From: Cryptomeria japonica
Lineage: Eukaryota > Streptophyta > Pinopsida > Cupressales > Cupressaceae
Reading direction: 5' to 3'
Length of the DNA: 64,000 nt
NCBI RefSeq assembly: GCF_030272615.1
Contig: NC_081406.1
Location: forward strand, 243,345,218 to 243,409,217
Positions 1-10,790 of this stretch are shown here, one piece after another. Below the pieces are notes generated by a model that had not been told where the DNA came from, did no database searches, and saw nothing but the letters and a program-made list of their open reading frames with translations. Position numbers and translations under genes: made by a program. The stretch's first letter is position 1; each line of letters begins with the position of its first letter.

Positions 1-416
1 ATCGATTTGGCTCCTTCTAAACTTCTATAGATCATGTCCCTCTGTTTTGGTAGATGGAAGGCTTCACTTATGGCCTTTTCTGATAGGTAGGCAAGAACAG
101 TTCCATCCTTGGCCACAATTGTCCTTGAGTGTGAATCATAGTGCTTGGAACATTCAATCATTAGTTCATGACATCTAACTACAGGAGGGAAGCCGACTGC
201 CTTGATGATGCTGCTTTCTATTATTTTCTTGGCTATAGGTGATGGTTTGCCAATGTATGATGCCTCACGAAACTTCTTCACATTGAAGTTCCCAAGATTT
301 GTATCTCCAATGTTGCTCCACCGGGACATAATCTTGGTCTCCAAGTCATCATTCTTTTGATCTTCTTTGATGAGAGCCTGCCTTGAGGTAGATCCGCTTG
401 TCTTGGGCGTTGCCAT
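1..416 (-). CDS. Unrecognised ORF, partial, runs off the left edge
   Basis: Reading the minus strand from the ATG at 416-414 leftwards gives 138 open codons to the window edge with no stop. The protein starts MATPKTSGS, is rich in charged residues, and holds a segment around IKAVGFPPVVRCHEL followed by HYDSHSRTIVAKDG and a stretch ending SEAFHLP. I do not recognise a family. The frame is continuous and has normal codon use, unlike the decayed sequence around it. A TATA-bearing, LTR-like stretch lies just to its right on the opposite strand. One reading is therefore an extra antisense ORF next to the 3' LTR of a plus-strand retroelement, the same arrangement as the antisense ORF at 39502-40608. 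That is inference. A host gene first exon is the alternative. Confidence 0.5.
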   Translation of the reverse strand, partial: MATPKTSGSTSRQALIKEDQKNDDLETKIMSRWSNIGDTNLGNFNVKKFREASYIGKPSPIAKKIIESSIIKAVGFPPVVRCHELMIECSKHYDSHSRTIVAKDGTVLAYLSEKAISEAFHLPKQRDMIYRSLEGAKS

Positions 417-1759
417 TGTTCACCTATGAGAGATGCTCAAGTTAGGATCTTGACAAGGTTATGAAGATTAATGACTTTGAGCTTGCAAAACCTTAGAAAT
501 GAAGATGATGTACTGATTTAAACCAGTCCTACATTTTCATGATAATTGAATGTTTCATAAGACTGTCCTAACTTACACATGCATCCTAACTTGAATGAAT
601 TATGCCTTTCAACCTTTAATGCCATTCGCTCCAAGACCTTTCTAAGGTAAGTGTTGTCATTTTATGACACCCTTGGTCCATCAGTGAGAACCAATCAGAG
701 ATATGTTCCATGGACAAGGACCAGCGCTGCCCCAGTTGATCAAAGAGAAAGGCAGTGGAATTATGAAGTGTGAAATGTTGTCTTGTTTGGAGGAAGTTCC
801 TTAGTCCTCAAACCTGGAACTTCGGACCCCGAAGTTCCCAGGTTGCTAAGCCTTCTTCTCTTCCCCGGAACTACGAAACCCCGAGGTTCTGAAGTTCTTT
901 TCCTTTGCCTTCTTCTCTTCCCCGGAACTCCGGAACCTCGAGGTTCCGAAGTTCCTTCCTTGGTCTTCCCAACTTCAGCAACCTGTGCTTCTGAAGTCTT
1001 CCCAACTTCCTTTCAGCTTGCAACACTTCTAGATGGTGTGATCAACACTCAAGGTTTTTAATGCTCCAACAACTCTTGCAACCAATTTTCTATATAAGGC
1101 TGTTAGGCCTCATTGTAAAGGGTTCTCTCCTTGCTGGCTTGAGCTATTCTATGCTCTTTCACTTTTCTTAAAGACTTGTATATTTTGCATTTCTGCAACT
1201 GTAAGTTTGGCCATTGGCCTTTTAATGAATTGAAATCATCATTCTTGCCTTACTTCAACTTATGCATGTTGTGTATGTGTTCTTACTTTCATTGTAAGTG
1301 TATGTTTGTGGCTTTGTTTCACATATATGTTGTGTTAACCTATTTCTAGGTGTGACTTGTGGGAAACCTCCTCCCCTCTTGACATTCAGCAAGTTCTAAC
1401 CTCCATACGTGCGTTGAGGTCATTCATGCAACTGAAGTTTGTGCATCTCCTAGGTATTTCAGTTGATTCTTTGTGCCATTTCGGGTGGGGAGAGAAACAT
1501 CTCTTATCTTGGTGCATCACCTCCTTTCATTTTAAGCATTTCTCTCTTCCCTTTTCTTCTGCAAGTTGTTAGGATAGGCTTAGAAGTAAGATTTGAAGTG
1601 TTGAGTTGGTTCAACACCTACACTTGGATTGAGAAGGAAGACGACCTTCTCCAAAGATTCAACCCCCTTGCGCAAGGTCCCGCACTTCAGGGTTGCTTCC
1701 ATGTTTCACAAGGTTGTTGAGTTGATAGCTCAACAAGGGTGCAAGCTTTTGTGACAACA
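417..1759. other. Unassigned, LTR-like non-coding stretch
   Basis: I found no credible gene here. The stretch has a TATA box at 1091-1099 followed by a pyrimidine-rich region, and short repeated blocks at about 800-960 built on variants of CCCGGAACT and GAGGTTCCGAAGTTCC. It could be part of an LTR whose partner lies outside the window. A possible LTR start is the TGTACTG at 509, preceded by a purine-rich run, but no end or target duplication can be shown. Confidence 0.35.
1091..1099 (+). promoter_or_regulatory. Candidate TATA box in LTR-like sequence
   Basis: TATATAAGG occurs in an otherwise mixed context, about 30 bases before a CATTGTAAAGGG stretch. This fits a Pol II promoter inside an LTR. 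There is no transcript evidence, and the downstream sequence shows no long ORF. Confidence 0.35.
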
Positions 1760-2440
1760 GTAAGCTCAAATGATAAAGTTCGCTCTTATACCTTGGCAAG
1801 GTACGCTCATGATTCTAGACAAAGTTCGCTTTAAGACTTCTCCAAGATACACATATTCAAGTTCGCTCTGGACCCTCAGCAAGGACAAGGCATGAAGTTC
1901 GCTCTATGTCCCTTGGAAGGACAAGGTCAAGGTAGGGATTTTCGCTCCATGTCCTTTGGAAGGATGGGACCTATAATGGGATTTTCGCTCCAAGACCTTG
2001 GCAAGGACAGGACCCATAATGGAATTCGTTCTATGTCCCTTGGAAGGACAAGGTCAAGCTGGGAAGTTTGCTCCATGTCCTTTGGAAGGACAAGACTTGA
2101 AGAAAAAATTTGCTCTATGTCCTCTCCAAGGACATCAATTCAACATCCGTCTTAGGACCTATCCAAAGACATGACTTGGAATTAACCACTTTCTTTTACT
2201 TCATCGATTTGAGCCTTAAGTTTTCCAATCTCTTCACATGAAAGCATCATCAATTCAACCCTTAAGAACACCCATAGAGGAAATCCGCTCTGTGACCTTC
2301 GGAAGGACGGGACCTAAAACAAAATTTTGCTCTAGGACCTAAGCAATGTACGGGGTCAAGGAATTTAAGCAAATTTCGCTCTGACAGTTTTTGATGCATT
2401 GTTTTGCTCTCAAATTGTGGCAAGGCAGGGGACCTTATGG
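1760..2440 (+). repeat. Degenerate tandem repeats, TTCGCTCYATGTCC family
   Basis: About a dozen imperfect units of roughly 45-60 bases share the pattern (A/T)TTCGCTC(C/T)ATGTCC followed by (C/T)TTGGAAGGACAAGG. Units can be read at about 1775, 1825, 1864, 1900, 1940, 1988, 2027, 2068, 2110 and 2290. The units are diverged, so the array is old. No function is evident; it may be part of a retroelement leader or 3' region. Confidence 0.6.
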
Positions 2441-5034
2441 ATGATTCTTCTTTATTTCTTTCACCTAACTTTGCTTAGCTTATAGAATCTTGAGTCCTTC
2501 ATCTACTAATCAATTCTTTGCAACACTTGATGATCTATTCCACTCCACTCACTAGGAGAGAGCAAAGAGAGACTAATCCTAGAGAGGCAAAACCTTAAAA
2601 AAAAAAGAAGGGGGGCGGGTACCCATCTTGATGGGGTGATGTGTGATGTGGTCACAACAATAGGTTTCTAAAGTTGGTTTTAGAATAGATGGAACAAGTG
2701 TACATGGCTTTTGAAATAATTTCGTCCACATCACTAAAAGAAACTGTCTAAAGTTACGACTTTGCTCGTGAAAACCATCGATGATAGTTTCACTGCAGTG
2801 GACAATGGCATCATGAAGCAAGGTCATCACAAATGTAATGCACCTCCCGTCTACTTCTCTAAATTGCATACTTATTTATGTGGACTTGGCTTTGTGCCAT
2901 GGATCATATCTCTTGCAATTTGGATGTGGATCATTTTGTCATGCTTGATCTTGCTTTGGACTCTTCATTGTTGCATGTATGTGATTTTGAGTGTTATGTT
3001 ATGCTCAATTAGGATATATGTTCAGATCTTTCTAAACCAATGATGTTATGGATTGCTTCATGGTGATTTGATTATGTTGTTGCATTGAGATGCATATTTG
3101 CTTCTTTGTGCTTGGTTGTGAGAAACATTGCATGATTGATTGGGATACTCGACTCATTGGATGGATTGCTACGACATAATTCAGACCTATTGTGCTTTGA
3201 TGATTGAGATAGACCTATTTCGTGATTTGGTATTATCATATGTGAAATGTTGATTTAAGTAATGATTAATATGAGGTAAGTGATGTTGATTGGATTAATT
3301 AATTAAAAGTTATGAATTATATTTTATGTTATTTTGATTTGATGAGATACCATGTTACTAACAATGTTATGATGTTGATCCTATTTGGGGAATATAGCTA
3401 TATGCTCGGTGTTGTAGAGGAATAATATTGATGATTCTATTTATGCAGGTAATTAGATGAAATTATTATTAGAAAAGTTTAATTAGTATTTAGAAGTGAA
3501 AGGGATGATATCATATCATTCCATTATATGAGAATGCATACGATGTTAAAATTCCCTTCAACGATCTAAGTTAATTTGATTATTTAATTATATATGCATG
3601 AGCAGCTACACTTGATGTGTGAATGTTTCAATGACTATAGGTACAGGGCATTGACTCCACCTAGATCCACAAGTCTGAGCGTGCCCGCATCCCCAACAGT
3701 GGTTAACAAGAGATAGCACACTGGCCAAATACCCGAGCCAAAACCCGTCATCCTTAATTAGGGCAATTCCCTTGATTTTACTATTTTAATTATTTTATTG
3801 TATTGAGCCCCGACTACCACAGTTGGTATCTTTTGGAAACCCATTTGTCATGTTGAGTCGGCCTATAATGATTGTTTGTGCATAATCAATCAACTTAGGT
3901 ATGTCGTCATCTTATTGCATGCATTAATGGTAATTCAATTTATATGAGAAATATGTCCTATATGCATTTGATTTATCGAGGTTTGAATGATTAATCATGG
4001 GGGTCTTTTGGGAGTTATTAGATAATTGGATTTTAGATTGTTTTTTATTATTATAATATTCCTCACTCCTAAAAGTGAGTTTATATTTTGTAATTGAGCT
4101 CATCTACCTAACACTCAGTGTATTATTCATGCCTTCTCTCAAAACCCTCTTCATGGCCATTTTGGGATTGTTGAGATGCTGAGTTTCTTGAAGTAGAATT
4201 TTGTGGGTAGGGTGTTGATAGATATGAATTGAGGAGGCTATGTTGCTGTTTGACTCTTGAAGCCATTGGTGGAGAGTGTGGATTGCTGTTTGTGAATGAA
4301 GTTTCTCTCCAAGTTGAGGTAGGAGACTTCAATCTCCTTCTTGTCTTTCAATTTGATCTCTTTGAATGCTTGCATGTGTTGTAATGTGGATTTGAAACCT
4401 TGTTGAGCAATGAAAACCAATTCTCTTATGTGTTTGATGGATTGCTTGGTTGTTTTGATTGTGGGTTTAGGAAATCAATGTGAAAATGGGGTTCTCATGG
4501 GATAATGCTGCCCAACTCTCATGAGATCTTTGTATGGGCATTGTAATTGTGTTTTAGGTATGTTTTGAGGTAGTTCTCAAATTGGGTTGGTCTCCAATTT
4601 GGCCTCCCATACCTTGTTTTTGTAATTTGATTCCCTAGTTGGTTTCCCGGAGCAAAATCACATAATTGCTTCCAGATTTACACATGTTCTTATAGAATCA
4701 TGCAATTGAAGCTGGAATCACGCAATTGATGACAATATCATGCAATTGCTGAAGGAATTACGCATTTGCTTCCAAGGTTACGCATTTTTCTGTCCTAATC
4801 TGATTATGGGGTTTTCAACCTTCTTCGTGGGTTTGATGAGTTGTCCCACTTACTTGTCTTGGTGTGTGGGTCCAATTGGCTTGCGGTATGATGAATTGTG
4901 ATGTCAAGGCATGCTTCCATGAGATGCCAAAAAGAATTTGCATTTATACTTTTGGATTCGAGAATTTGCATTTATATTTTTGGATTCCAACACATGATCA
5001 ATGATACATCACATGTTATACAAATGATTACATT

Positions 5035-5035
<1 letters not shown>
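2441..5035. other. No gene seen; unassigned repetitive DNA
   Basis: Both strands show only short open frames with no recognisable domain. The base composition and the isolated GC-richer patch at about 3640-3850 look like old transposon debris. A poly-A/G run occurs at about 2596-2618. Confidence 0.4.
4655..4795 (+). repeat. Short degenerate repeats (ACGCAATTGCT-like)
   Basis: Five to seven copies of a motif like (A)TCA(C/T)GCAATTG(A/C) or TTACGCATTTGCTTCC follow one another at intervals of about 20-25 bases. They are too short and diverged to assign. They resemble the spaced-motif clusters seen in LTR element leaders elsewhere in this window. Confidence 0.45.

Positions 5036-5070
<35 letters not shown>
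5036..5070 (+). repeat. (GA)n microsatellite
   Basis: An uninterrupted run of about 17 GA dinucleotides. It creates an apparent E/R repeat in one frame that should not be read as protein. Confidence 0.9.
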
Positions 5071-5073
<3 letters not shown>

Positions 5074-5361
5074 ATCTAGTACTGAGGAAATAGGTAAAAT
5101 CCATCAATCAAATCATGAACCAAGTCCTCCGGTCCCCAACATATATATATAGGAGATGGATGTAATAACTATTACTGGATATGTATTGGTATTGCTTTAC
5201 ATGCACTGGTGTTGGAATCGAGCATGAAGCATGATCTTGTATGCTTCTATGTTCTTGATGTGTCATGATGTTAGCTTAGGAAGATTTCATTTGGAGTTTT
5301 AAAATGAACATATATATGTATGGTTTAGTGTTGGAGGTTGATTCAATCATCTCCTAGTGGG

Positions 5362-5739
5362 TCATGAGATATTGATCCAGTCTTGGATGCGTTGCTTAGG
5401 TAAAGACGTCAGGGGACCCTTAGAGGTGACTTGAGTTATCTCGGATGGAGTTCCAAGAGTTTTGACTTCCACATGTGCATAGTTGGTTAATTTATAGTTG
5501 GCCTTATCTTGAGGTTGGGTGTTAATTACTTCAAAGAAAAAAAATTCCATGCTTTTCTTATATATTTTGCTCTTATCCTCTAGGGTTCCTTGGCGGGGTG
5601 TTACAACAATGTCGACCAAAATTGTTCCACATATAGACAAAACAGCAGAATCCAAACTATCAAAGGGAGTTAAATCTGTTTCTCTTCTGTCTCTTGCTAT
5701 AGAATGTTGTTCATACCTTCTTTTCAACTCTTTTTCCCA
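5362..5739 (-). CDS. Hypothetical ORF or exon, function unknown
   Basis: An open frame of 125 codons runs from just after an in-frame TAA (5740-5742) to a TGA at 5362-5364. There is no ATG near its start: the first methionine lies in the middle (SMEFFFF). It is therefore either an internal or last exon, or a fragment of a dead gene. The protein holds SLDSAVLSICGTILVDIVV, then TPRQGTLEDK, then a C-terminal half ending LPKQRIQDWINIS. The mix of hydrophobic and charged residues looks like true coding sequence rather than chance. It lies on the same strand and 1.3 kb downstream of exon 2 of the EMB8-like gene, so a distant exon of that gene is possible, but I see no matching motif. Confidence 0.4.
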   Translation of the reverse strand, partial: WEKELKRRYEQHSIARDRRETDLTPFDSLDSAVLSICGTILVDIVVTPRQGTLEDKSKIYKKSMEFFFFEVINTQPQDKANYKLTNYAHVEVKTLGTPSEITQVTSKGPLTSLPKQRIQDWINIS

Positions 5740-5764
5740 TTACATCTAATAGATACATACTCAT

Positions 5765-7070
5765 TTGGGTCTTGTAAGACCATTCAGAGATCTTATTTCT
5801 TTTGGGTCAGTTCTTGACGAAGTGGGAAGATCCAAGGTCAAGAGTCAAGAGTGTTTAAGGAAGTTCTTTTGATAGGAGATGTTAGAATCCCCTATTTGAC
5901 CCCTAGAGAGGCAGTAGGCTTGTAAAAATATATATTGATGATTGAGAAAAAAAAAGATTTCTCTCTTTTGTGGCTGATTCATTGCTTGCTTATTCAGTTA
6001 TATAAAAATTGTACTATTACTCAAGCTTTTAGAAAACATTTAATGGTTATATTCAGTTGGTTACAGGCTTAGTTCTTGATTAATTAAGCAAATGAATGTT
6101 TAATTAATCTTTTTGTAACTTAAGGAAGAAGCGTATGCTTATATGTTGCACAATTGTATCAGTCAGATTGGAAGTGACATGCAAATATTAACATAAAAAG
6201 CATATGAATTAATTATCAAACAATGAATGAAGGCCTGTTGGAGAATGTCAGCCAGCTGCACAAATGGATATTTGATGCAGATGGCAACAATGGAGCTGTG
6301 TTAGCATCATTTTAAGCCCTTTGTTGATCTAATAAGAACAAAACATAGAAACAACACACAAGAAAAATACATATCCATTCTTGATTATTGTACTTTGAAA
6401 TATCAATGCCAATTACAGCTGTAATAAGAAAGCTGTGATAAATTCCCTATGAGATTACAAATAACCTGTTGATTTTTCCACAGAACAAATGGTTATATAT
6501 AGTACAAATATTTTAAAACATATCACAAATTATGCATTTATGGTTTACATTCATCAAATAGAAATAGATTCATTGTAAATGAAAAGCTGAGCTGCTTACA
6601 AGAACGACTGAAATGTTCAAAAGATGTGAGTTTGTCAACAAAACAATTGGTTATACACAACACGAATGATGTAAAGCATAAAGGATGAGTAATAATAGTA
6701 TGTATATGTCATAAAGGGATAGATTTAATGTAAATAACAGCTAAGCTGCTTACAACAATGATAAAGGTTACATAGCCTGCTAAGTTTGGCCATGGTTGCT
6801 AGATAATAGCATATACGTTTTAGAGCATTAAAAAGAGTATTCCTGGTTTACATATGTCATGTACATATAACTTTTGATGTAAATAGAAGCTAAGTTTCTT
6901 GGAGCAATTATGTGAATGCCATATAAGCTGCAGAAATCGTGTGTAGAGACTATTACAATTTATTCCATTCAGGTTGCACTAGGATATCAATAAAGATATT
7001 CAATTATATTCTAATTCTATCTTAAGATGCAATCTTAGAAAAACGAACAGAACTGCCAAGGAAAACTTAC
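5765..7070. other. Presumed intron 2 or downstream DNA of EMB8-like gene
   Basis: No exon could be recognised. The sequence is AT-rich with several copies of a related motif (see 6560-6915). The next expected exon of the hydrolase family, continuing the LFTAADSDD-like segment, was looked for on the minus strand down to position 1 and not found. Confidence 0.4.
6560..6915 (+). repeat. Three diverged copies of a ~155-bp motif
   Basis: A core like ATGTAAATRRMAGCTRAGCT, followed by GCTTACAA or a variant, occurs near 6575, 6730 and 6880, each time preceded by a run describing a long A/T-rich arm. The even spacing of about 155 bases suggests an old local amplification inside the presumed intron. 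Confidence 0.45.
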
Positions 7071-7160
7071 CTTGGTGTGGTCAAAGGTGAGCCTGCACAT
7101 CCACGTGGATTCATCACAACAGGAAAATAACCATGCTGAAGCACTTTACAAACAAAACCC
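7071..7160 (-). CDS. EMB8-like alpha/beta-hydrolase, coding exon 2
   Basis: This 90-base exon is bounded on the minus strand by an acceptor (GTTGTCAG at 7161-7168) and a strong donor (AAG|GTAAGT, GT at 7069-7070). It begins in the phase left by exon 1, completing the split lysine codon. It encodes GFVCKVLQHGYFPVVMNPRG followed by CAGSPLTTP. That is the highly conserved core strand and oxyanion-side loop of plant EMB8-like alpha/beta hydrolases, where V(V/F)-x-N-x-R-G is diagnostic. The match to the family, the exact splice signals and the preserved phase together make this a real exon. The exon ends with two bases of the next codon. The nucleophile-containing segment lies in later exons not found in this window. 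Confidence 0.88.
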
Positions 7161-8396
7161 CTGACAACGACAATGAAATTGAAAAATTTATTACTGTTAT
7201 GCCCTTCTCAGAAGACAGCATAAAATTTATAAAAAAGCCCTCAGAGCAACATGATATAGAAGAAATGTGGCCAGAGCTTTAAGTTGTTCAATTGCATTAA
7301 CTAAATAGATGTATTCTGGCTGAGTAAGGTCAAGCACACATATAAAGCTATAGTTTTGAACTGAATTACAAAGATTAAAATATTTATCAGTAAATTTCAT
7401 CAATTATCGTGCAAGGGAGATTTACAAGGTTGCATACATAATTTACGCCATCATGATCATTACAGATTAACCATTTTGAACTTTCAAAACTTCTTAAAAT
7501 CAGCTTTATATGCATTTGATGTTTCTTCAGAGCATCATTATCCTGTATAGTACTTCTGCAGCGCATCATTATTCAATACTGTGCTTCTGATGTACATCAT
7601 TATTCTATACTGTGCCTCTGCAGTGCATCACTATTCAATACTGGGCTTCTGCAGTACATCATTATTCAATATTGTGCTCCCACAGTACATATTCAATATT
7701 GATACACATCATTATTGAATATTGTGTTGCAGTACTGCATCAAGTTCACCTTTTATATGCTCAGAAGGTTGAGGCATCGGGGCTGAAACTAACGAAATGA
7801 ACCATCCCATATTTTCAATCATCACTGCCAGGAAACACAATACTAAAACTGATGGAACTGTAGAAACAACAAATGCATGTAAATGAAAGACCTAAGGAGC
7901 TCCACAAATGAATGGTTGCACAATATTTGTTAAACAAGCGGAGCAGCAGGTTGAGAGCGCTTGCTTGTGTGGAAAGCTCTATGCGTATAAATGAAAGAGC
8001 TACAGAGATCTAGAAGTGTATGCTTGCACACTACTTGTTGAAGGTTTCGCAAATGGGGCAACAAATTGAGAGGGCTTGATTGTGTGGAAAACTCTATTAT
8101 GGTTAAGCATGCTTTGATTGTGTGAAGAATCTCTTTGACAAGGCTTGAGCCATAACAATACTTGTATACAGAACTTCCTGAGAAATCCTGGCTATATCAT
8201 CAATTTCACTAGTTCAGCTTCACTCAATGGTAAAAATGTGGTTGGTTCCCATCAACTATATTTAATTATTTCCTCAAATATAAAATTCCTAGTTCCATGG
8301 GAGAAGGCAAAGTCAGAAGATTGTTTACGTTGTTCATCTAATTATGTTTAAGTAGATGTTTCAATGTTACTTGCAGGCTTGAGCAATAAAGCATAC
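7161..8396 (-). other. Intron 1 of EMB8-like gene
   Basis: A 1236-base intron with donor GTATGC (8396-8391) and acceptor CAG (7163-7161). It contains a tandem array of about 32-base units at 7546-7740. No other coding sequence was seen on either strand. Confidence 0.8.
7546..7740 (+). repeat. Tandem array, ~32-bp unit, in intron 1
   Basis: Six imperfect units share the pattern GTRCATCATTATTCAATA followed by CTGTGCTTCTGCA. The units are spaced about 30-34 bases apart from 7562 to 7735. Each carries an internal near-palindrome around TTCTGCAGTAC. Confidence 0.7.
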
Positions 8397-9259
8397 TTGA
8401 CAATATCGTCATTGCTTCCCTCTGCTGTTCCGGGGATGAGCAAAACCGCAGTATCAAGCCCCTGCTCTCCCGCCAAGTCCAAACTTGCAGGCCAATCCAA
8501 AGATATTACACCTCCATCCTGCGCACTAAGGCACATTCTCTGATAAAAGAATTCTCCTTCACCAACCTCATCAACAGCATCACTAAACCTTGATTCCCTT
8601 ACTTTATTCGGTATCTTTCCCTTACAAGAATATCCTGACAACTCTGCTCCACTGGACAGTTTAACAAAGTGCACGTTATCTTTCGTCAGTCTTTCATTAA
8701 CATCTTCCAGGCCGTCACGAAACGAAATTGAGGGGCAGCGCAGCACCACAAATCGATTAAACGGCGTGGGAGTCGTGAACAGAACCCAGTCCCCTGCAAA
8801 TCGTGACCCTCCTACAGTAGCCAATTGCGGCCAAAGCCTCTCAAAGCTTGCCACGTAGGCCGCCAATCCTGCTAGAAACCCTAGAGCCCCTACAAATAAA
8901 TCAAAAGAATTAACCGAATTCATAAAATTTGCAGCAAAATCGTCCAAGTTGGAGGCCGCAGACTCCTCCGCCGACGGAATTATGGACTCCGACGAAAGCT
9001 TCAAATTATTCAGCAGCTGAAACCCGGTGTCCAACAGAGAATCAATCGGTCCCGCTTTCGAGACCGCCAGAGGCCGACTAGACGACCGATGAAAAAGAAC
9101 ACTGCTACTCTGTACATGCACCAAATTCGTAGCACACGAAGAAGCATGTTTTGATATAAATATCCTTACAGAAGCCCTTGAGAAGCCATAACTGCATTTC
9201 CTATGCAACACTGTAGCTTTCAACTTGCCATAAGCCGGATGCACATCAATGACCGCCAT
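8397..9259 (-). CDS. EMB8-like alpha/beta-hydrolase, coding exon 1
   Basis: The exon starts at the ATG at 9259-9257 and runs 863 bases (287 codons plus two bases) to a GTATGC donor. Residues 1-70 are rich in Ser, Arg and Lys and poor in acidic residues, as in a plastid transit peptide. Residues about 121-139 form one membrane segment (LFVGALGFLAGLAAYVASF). There follow the conserved blocks FERLWPQLATVGG (139-151), FNRFVVLRCPSISF (167-180), LEDVNERL (184-191), DGGVISLDWP (248-257) and LLIPGTAEGS (273-282), typical of long EMB8-like hydrolases of plants. The open frame continues past the donor to 8348, but the join to exon 2 restores family similarity, so the donor is preferred. EMB8-like proteins are predicted hydrolases of unproven substrate. 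The rest of the gene is not visible: either introns are very long or the gene is truncated. Confidence 0.88.
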
Positions 9260-9302
9260 AGCTAAGCTAGGTTAATCTATCCCTCCCCTTTCATCCCTCT
9301 GC

Positions 9303-9309
9303 CTTTATA
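9303..9309 (-). promoter_or_regulatory. TATA box of the EMB8-like gene
   Basis: TATAAAG on the minus strand, about 45-50 bases before the ATG, in a purine-rich context. The 5' untranslated region would be short, about 20 bases. Confidence 0.55.
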
Positions 9310-9730
9310 GCTCCTTTTCTGCCGAATTGAAACGCGGAGCTCGAATTCTTGCCTGACAGGCGGCAAAGTCGCCGTTGGCAAAACAAAATATGCTCATTTA
9401 GCTGGTATGAGAGGGAATTACAGAAGGGCAATTGGGAATCGAACTCTGAACATGCGCTTTGGAAAGTTCTGGAGTGAAACGGAGAAGAATGTGGACACCG
9501 TATCTCCGGTCTTATCATTATTCAGCACTACAAGTGTGAACAGAGATGACCTGGATGGACTACGACCTGCAACGTGTACGATGTGTCATCTACGACGATC
9601 CAAAGTCAGTACGTTCGCACATTTCATTGACATTAAAAAATGTATGATCGTGATTCGTGAAGCAGATTGAACGCCAGATGTCTTGGTCAAAAACAGCGCT
9701 GCAAATTTCCCGTCAGGAATTTTTGTAGGG

Positions 9731-10018
9731 GACGGTGTGCATGGACTCCGAGCCCCCTGGAATGCTAAAAAGGTTTTGACGACAGAATAATAAAGCTGCT
9801 GTCCTTTATGAGGAGAAATGAACGGATGAAAAAGCTCGACTTTTGTCGATTTTGCCCACTTTGCTCATGGGAGGACGGTGTGCATGGACTCCGAGCCCCA
9901 TGGAATGCTAAAAAGGTTCTTTCGACGACAGACTAATAAAGCTTCTGTCCTTTTTGAGGATAAATGAACGGATGAAAAAGCTCGACTTTTGTCGATTTTG
10001 CCCACTTTGCTTATGGGA
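9731..10018 (+). repeat. Tandem duplication, 143-bp unit
   Basis: Copy 1 (9731-9873) and copy 2 (9874 to about 10018) both begin GACGGTGTGCATGGACTCCG and end near TTTTGCCCACTTTGC. They differ by a few substitutions and a small insertion. The unit is not coding. It lies upstream of the EMB8-like gene. Confidence 0.9.
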
Positions 10019-10563
10019 CCTATGAGTATGAATTATGTATCGATAGTTTGGGCAATGATCAATAGAAGAATCTTTTCAATAACAAAAGACTTCCCAAAAC
10101 GAACCCAAAACTTTAATATACTTTTACATACGTATCTACATCACACAGGAAGTACAATTTCAAGTATAACGAATTCACTTTTGAAATGTAAATTTACACG
10201 GTACTTTTAATATTTTTATGAGGATTTTATTATTTATAAAGATTTTTACTTATTTAGTTATTCATTTCTAAATTTTTAAGTTGAAATCTTTTCATCTAAG
10301 AATTAAGGATTGAGGGGTATTTGAACTCCAAAATTCATGTGATTGTGATGCATGGTCACGAGTTCATCTCTTATGAATTTGCACTCAACAAGACTTGATC
10401 TCTCATGTACTCATTCAAACCATTGAACTTCACTAGTATAACTAGTATATCGGGGGCTCATTAACCCTTATAATACTTTTATTGTTTGCTCACTTGAATA
10501 AATAAAATGGGTTCCCCTTTCATTTATGTTGTCGCAACTTGTTTAAGTATAAGATGGATATGA

Positions 10564-10790
10564 TGATTTAAGCTAAATGATAATGGTTGAAGGTAAAATG
10601 GTGAAAAAGCGCCGCACAGAGTTTAATTTCACCGTCACATTTTTACACTTAGCACATAACATCCAAATTATTAAATGATTTAAGCTAAATGATAATGGTT
10701 GAAGGTAAAATGGTGAAAAAGCGCCGCACAGAGTTTAATTTCACCGTCACATTTTTACACTTAGCACATAACATCCAAATTATTAAATGA
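10564..10790 (+). repeat. Near-exact tandem duplication, 112-bp unit
   Basis: Two copies offset by 112 bases run from the first GATTTAAGCTAAATGATAAT to the TATTAAATGATTTA junctions. They include an identical GTGAAAAAGCGCCGCACAG block. I saw no difference between copies, so the duplication is recent. Confidence 0.9.

Noticed and set aside
783-1061. 92-codon plus-strand frame with repeated LLLFPGT
   Set aside because: It comes from short CCCGGAACT repeats. There is no domain, and it lies in LTR-like DNA.
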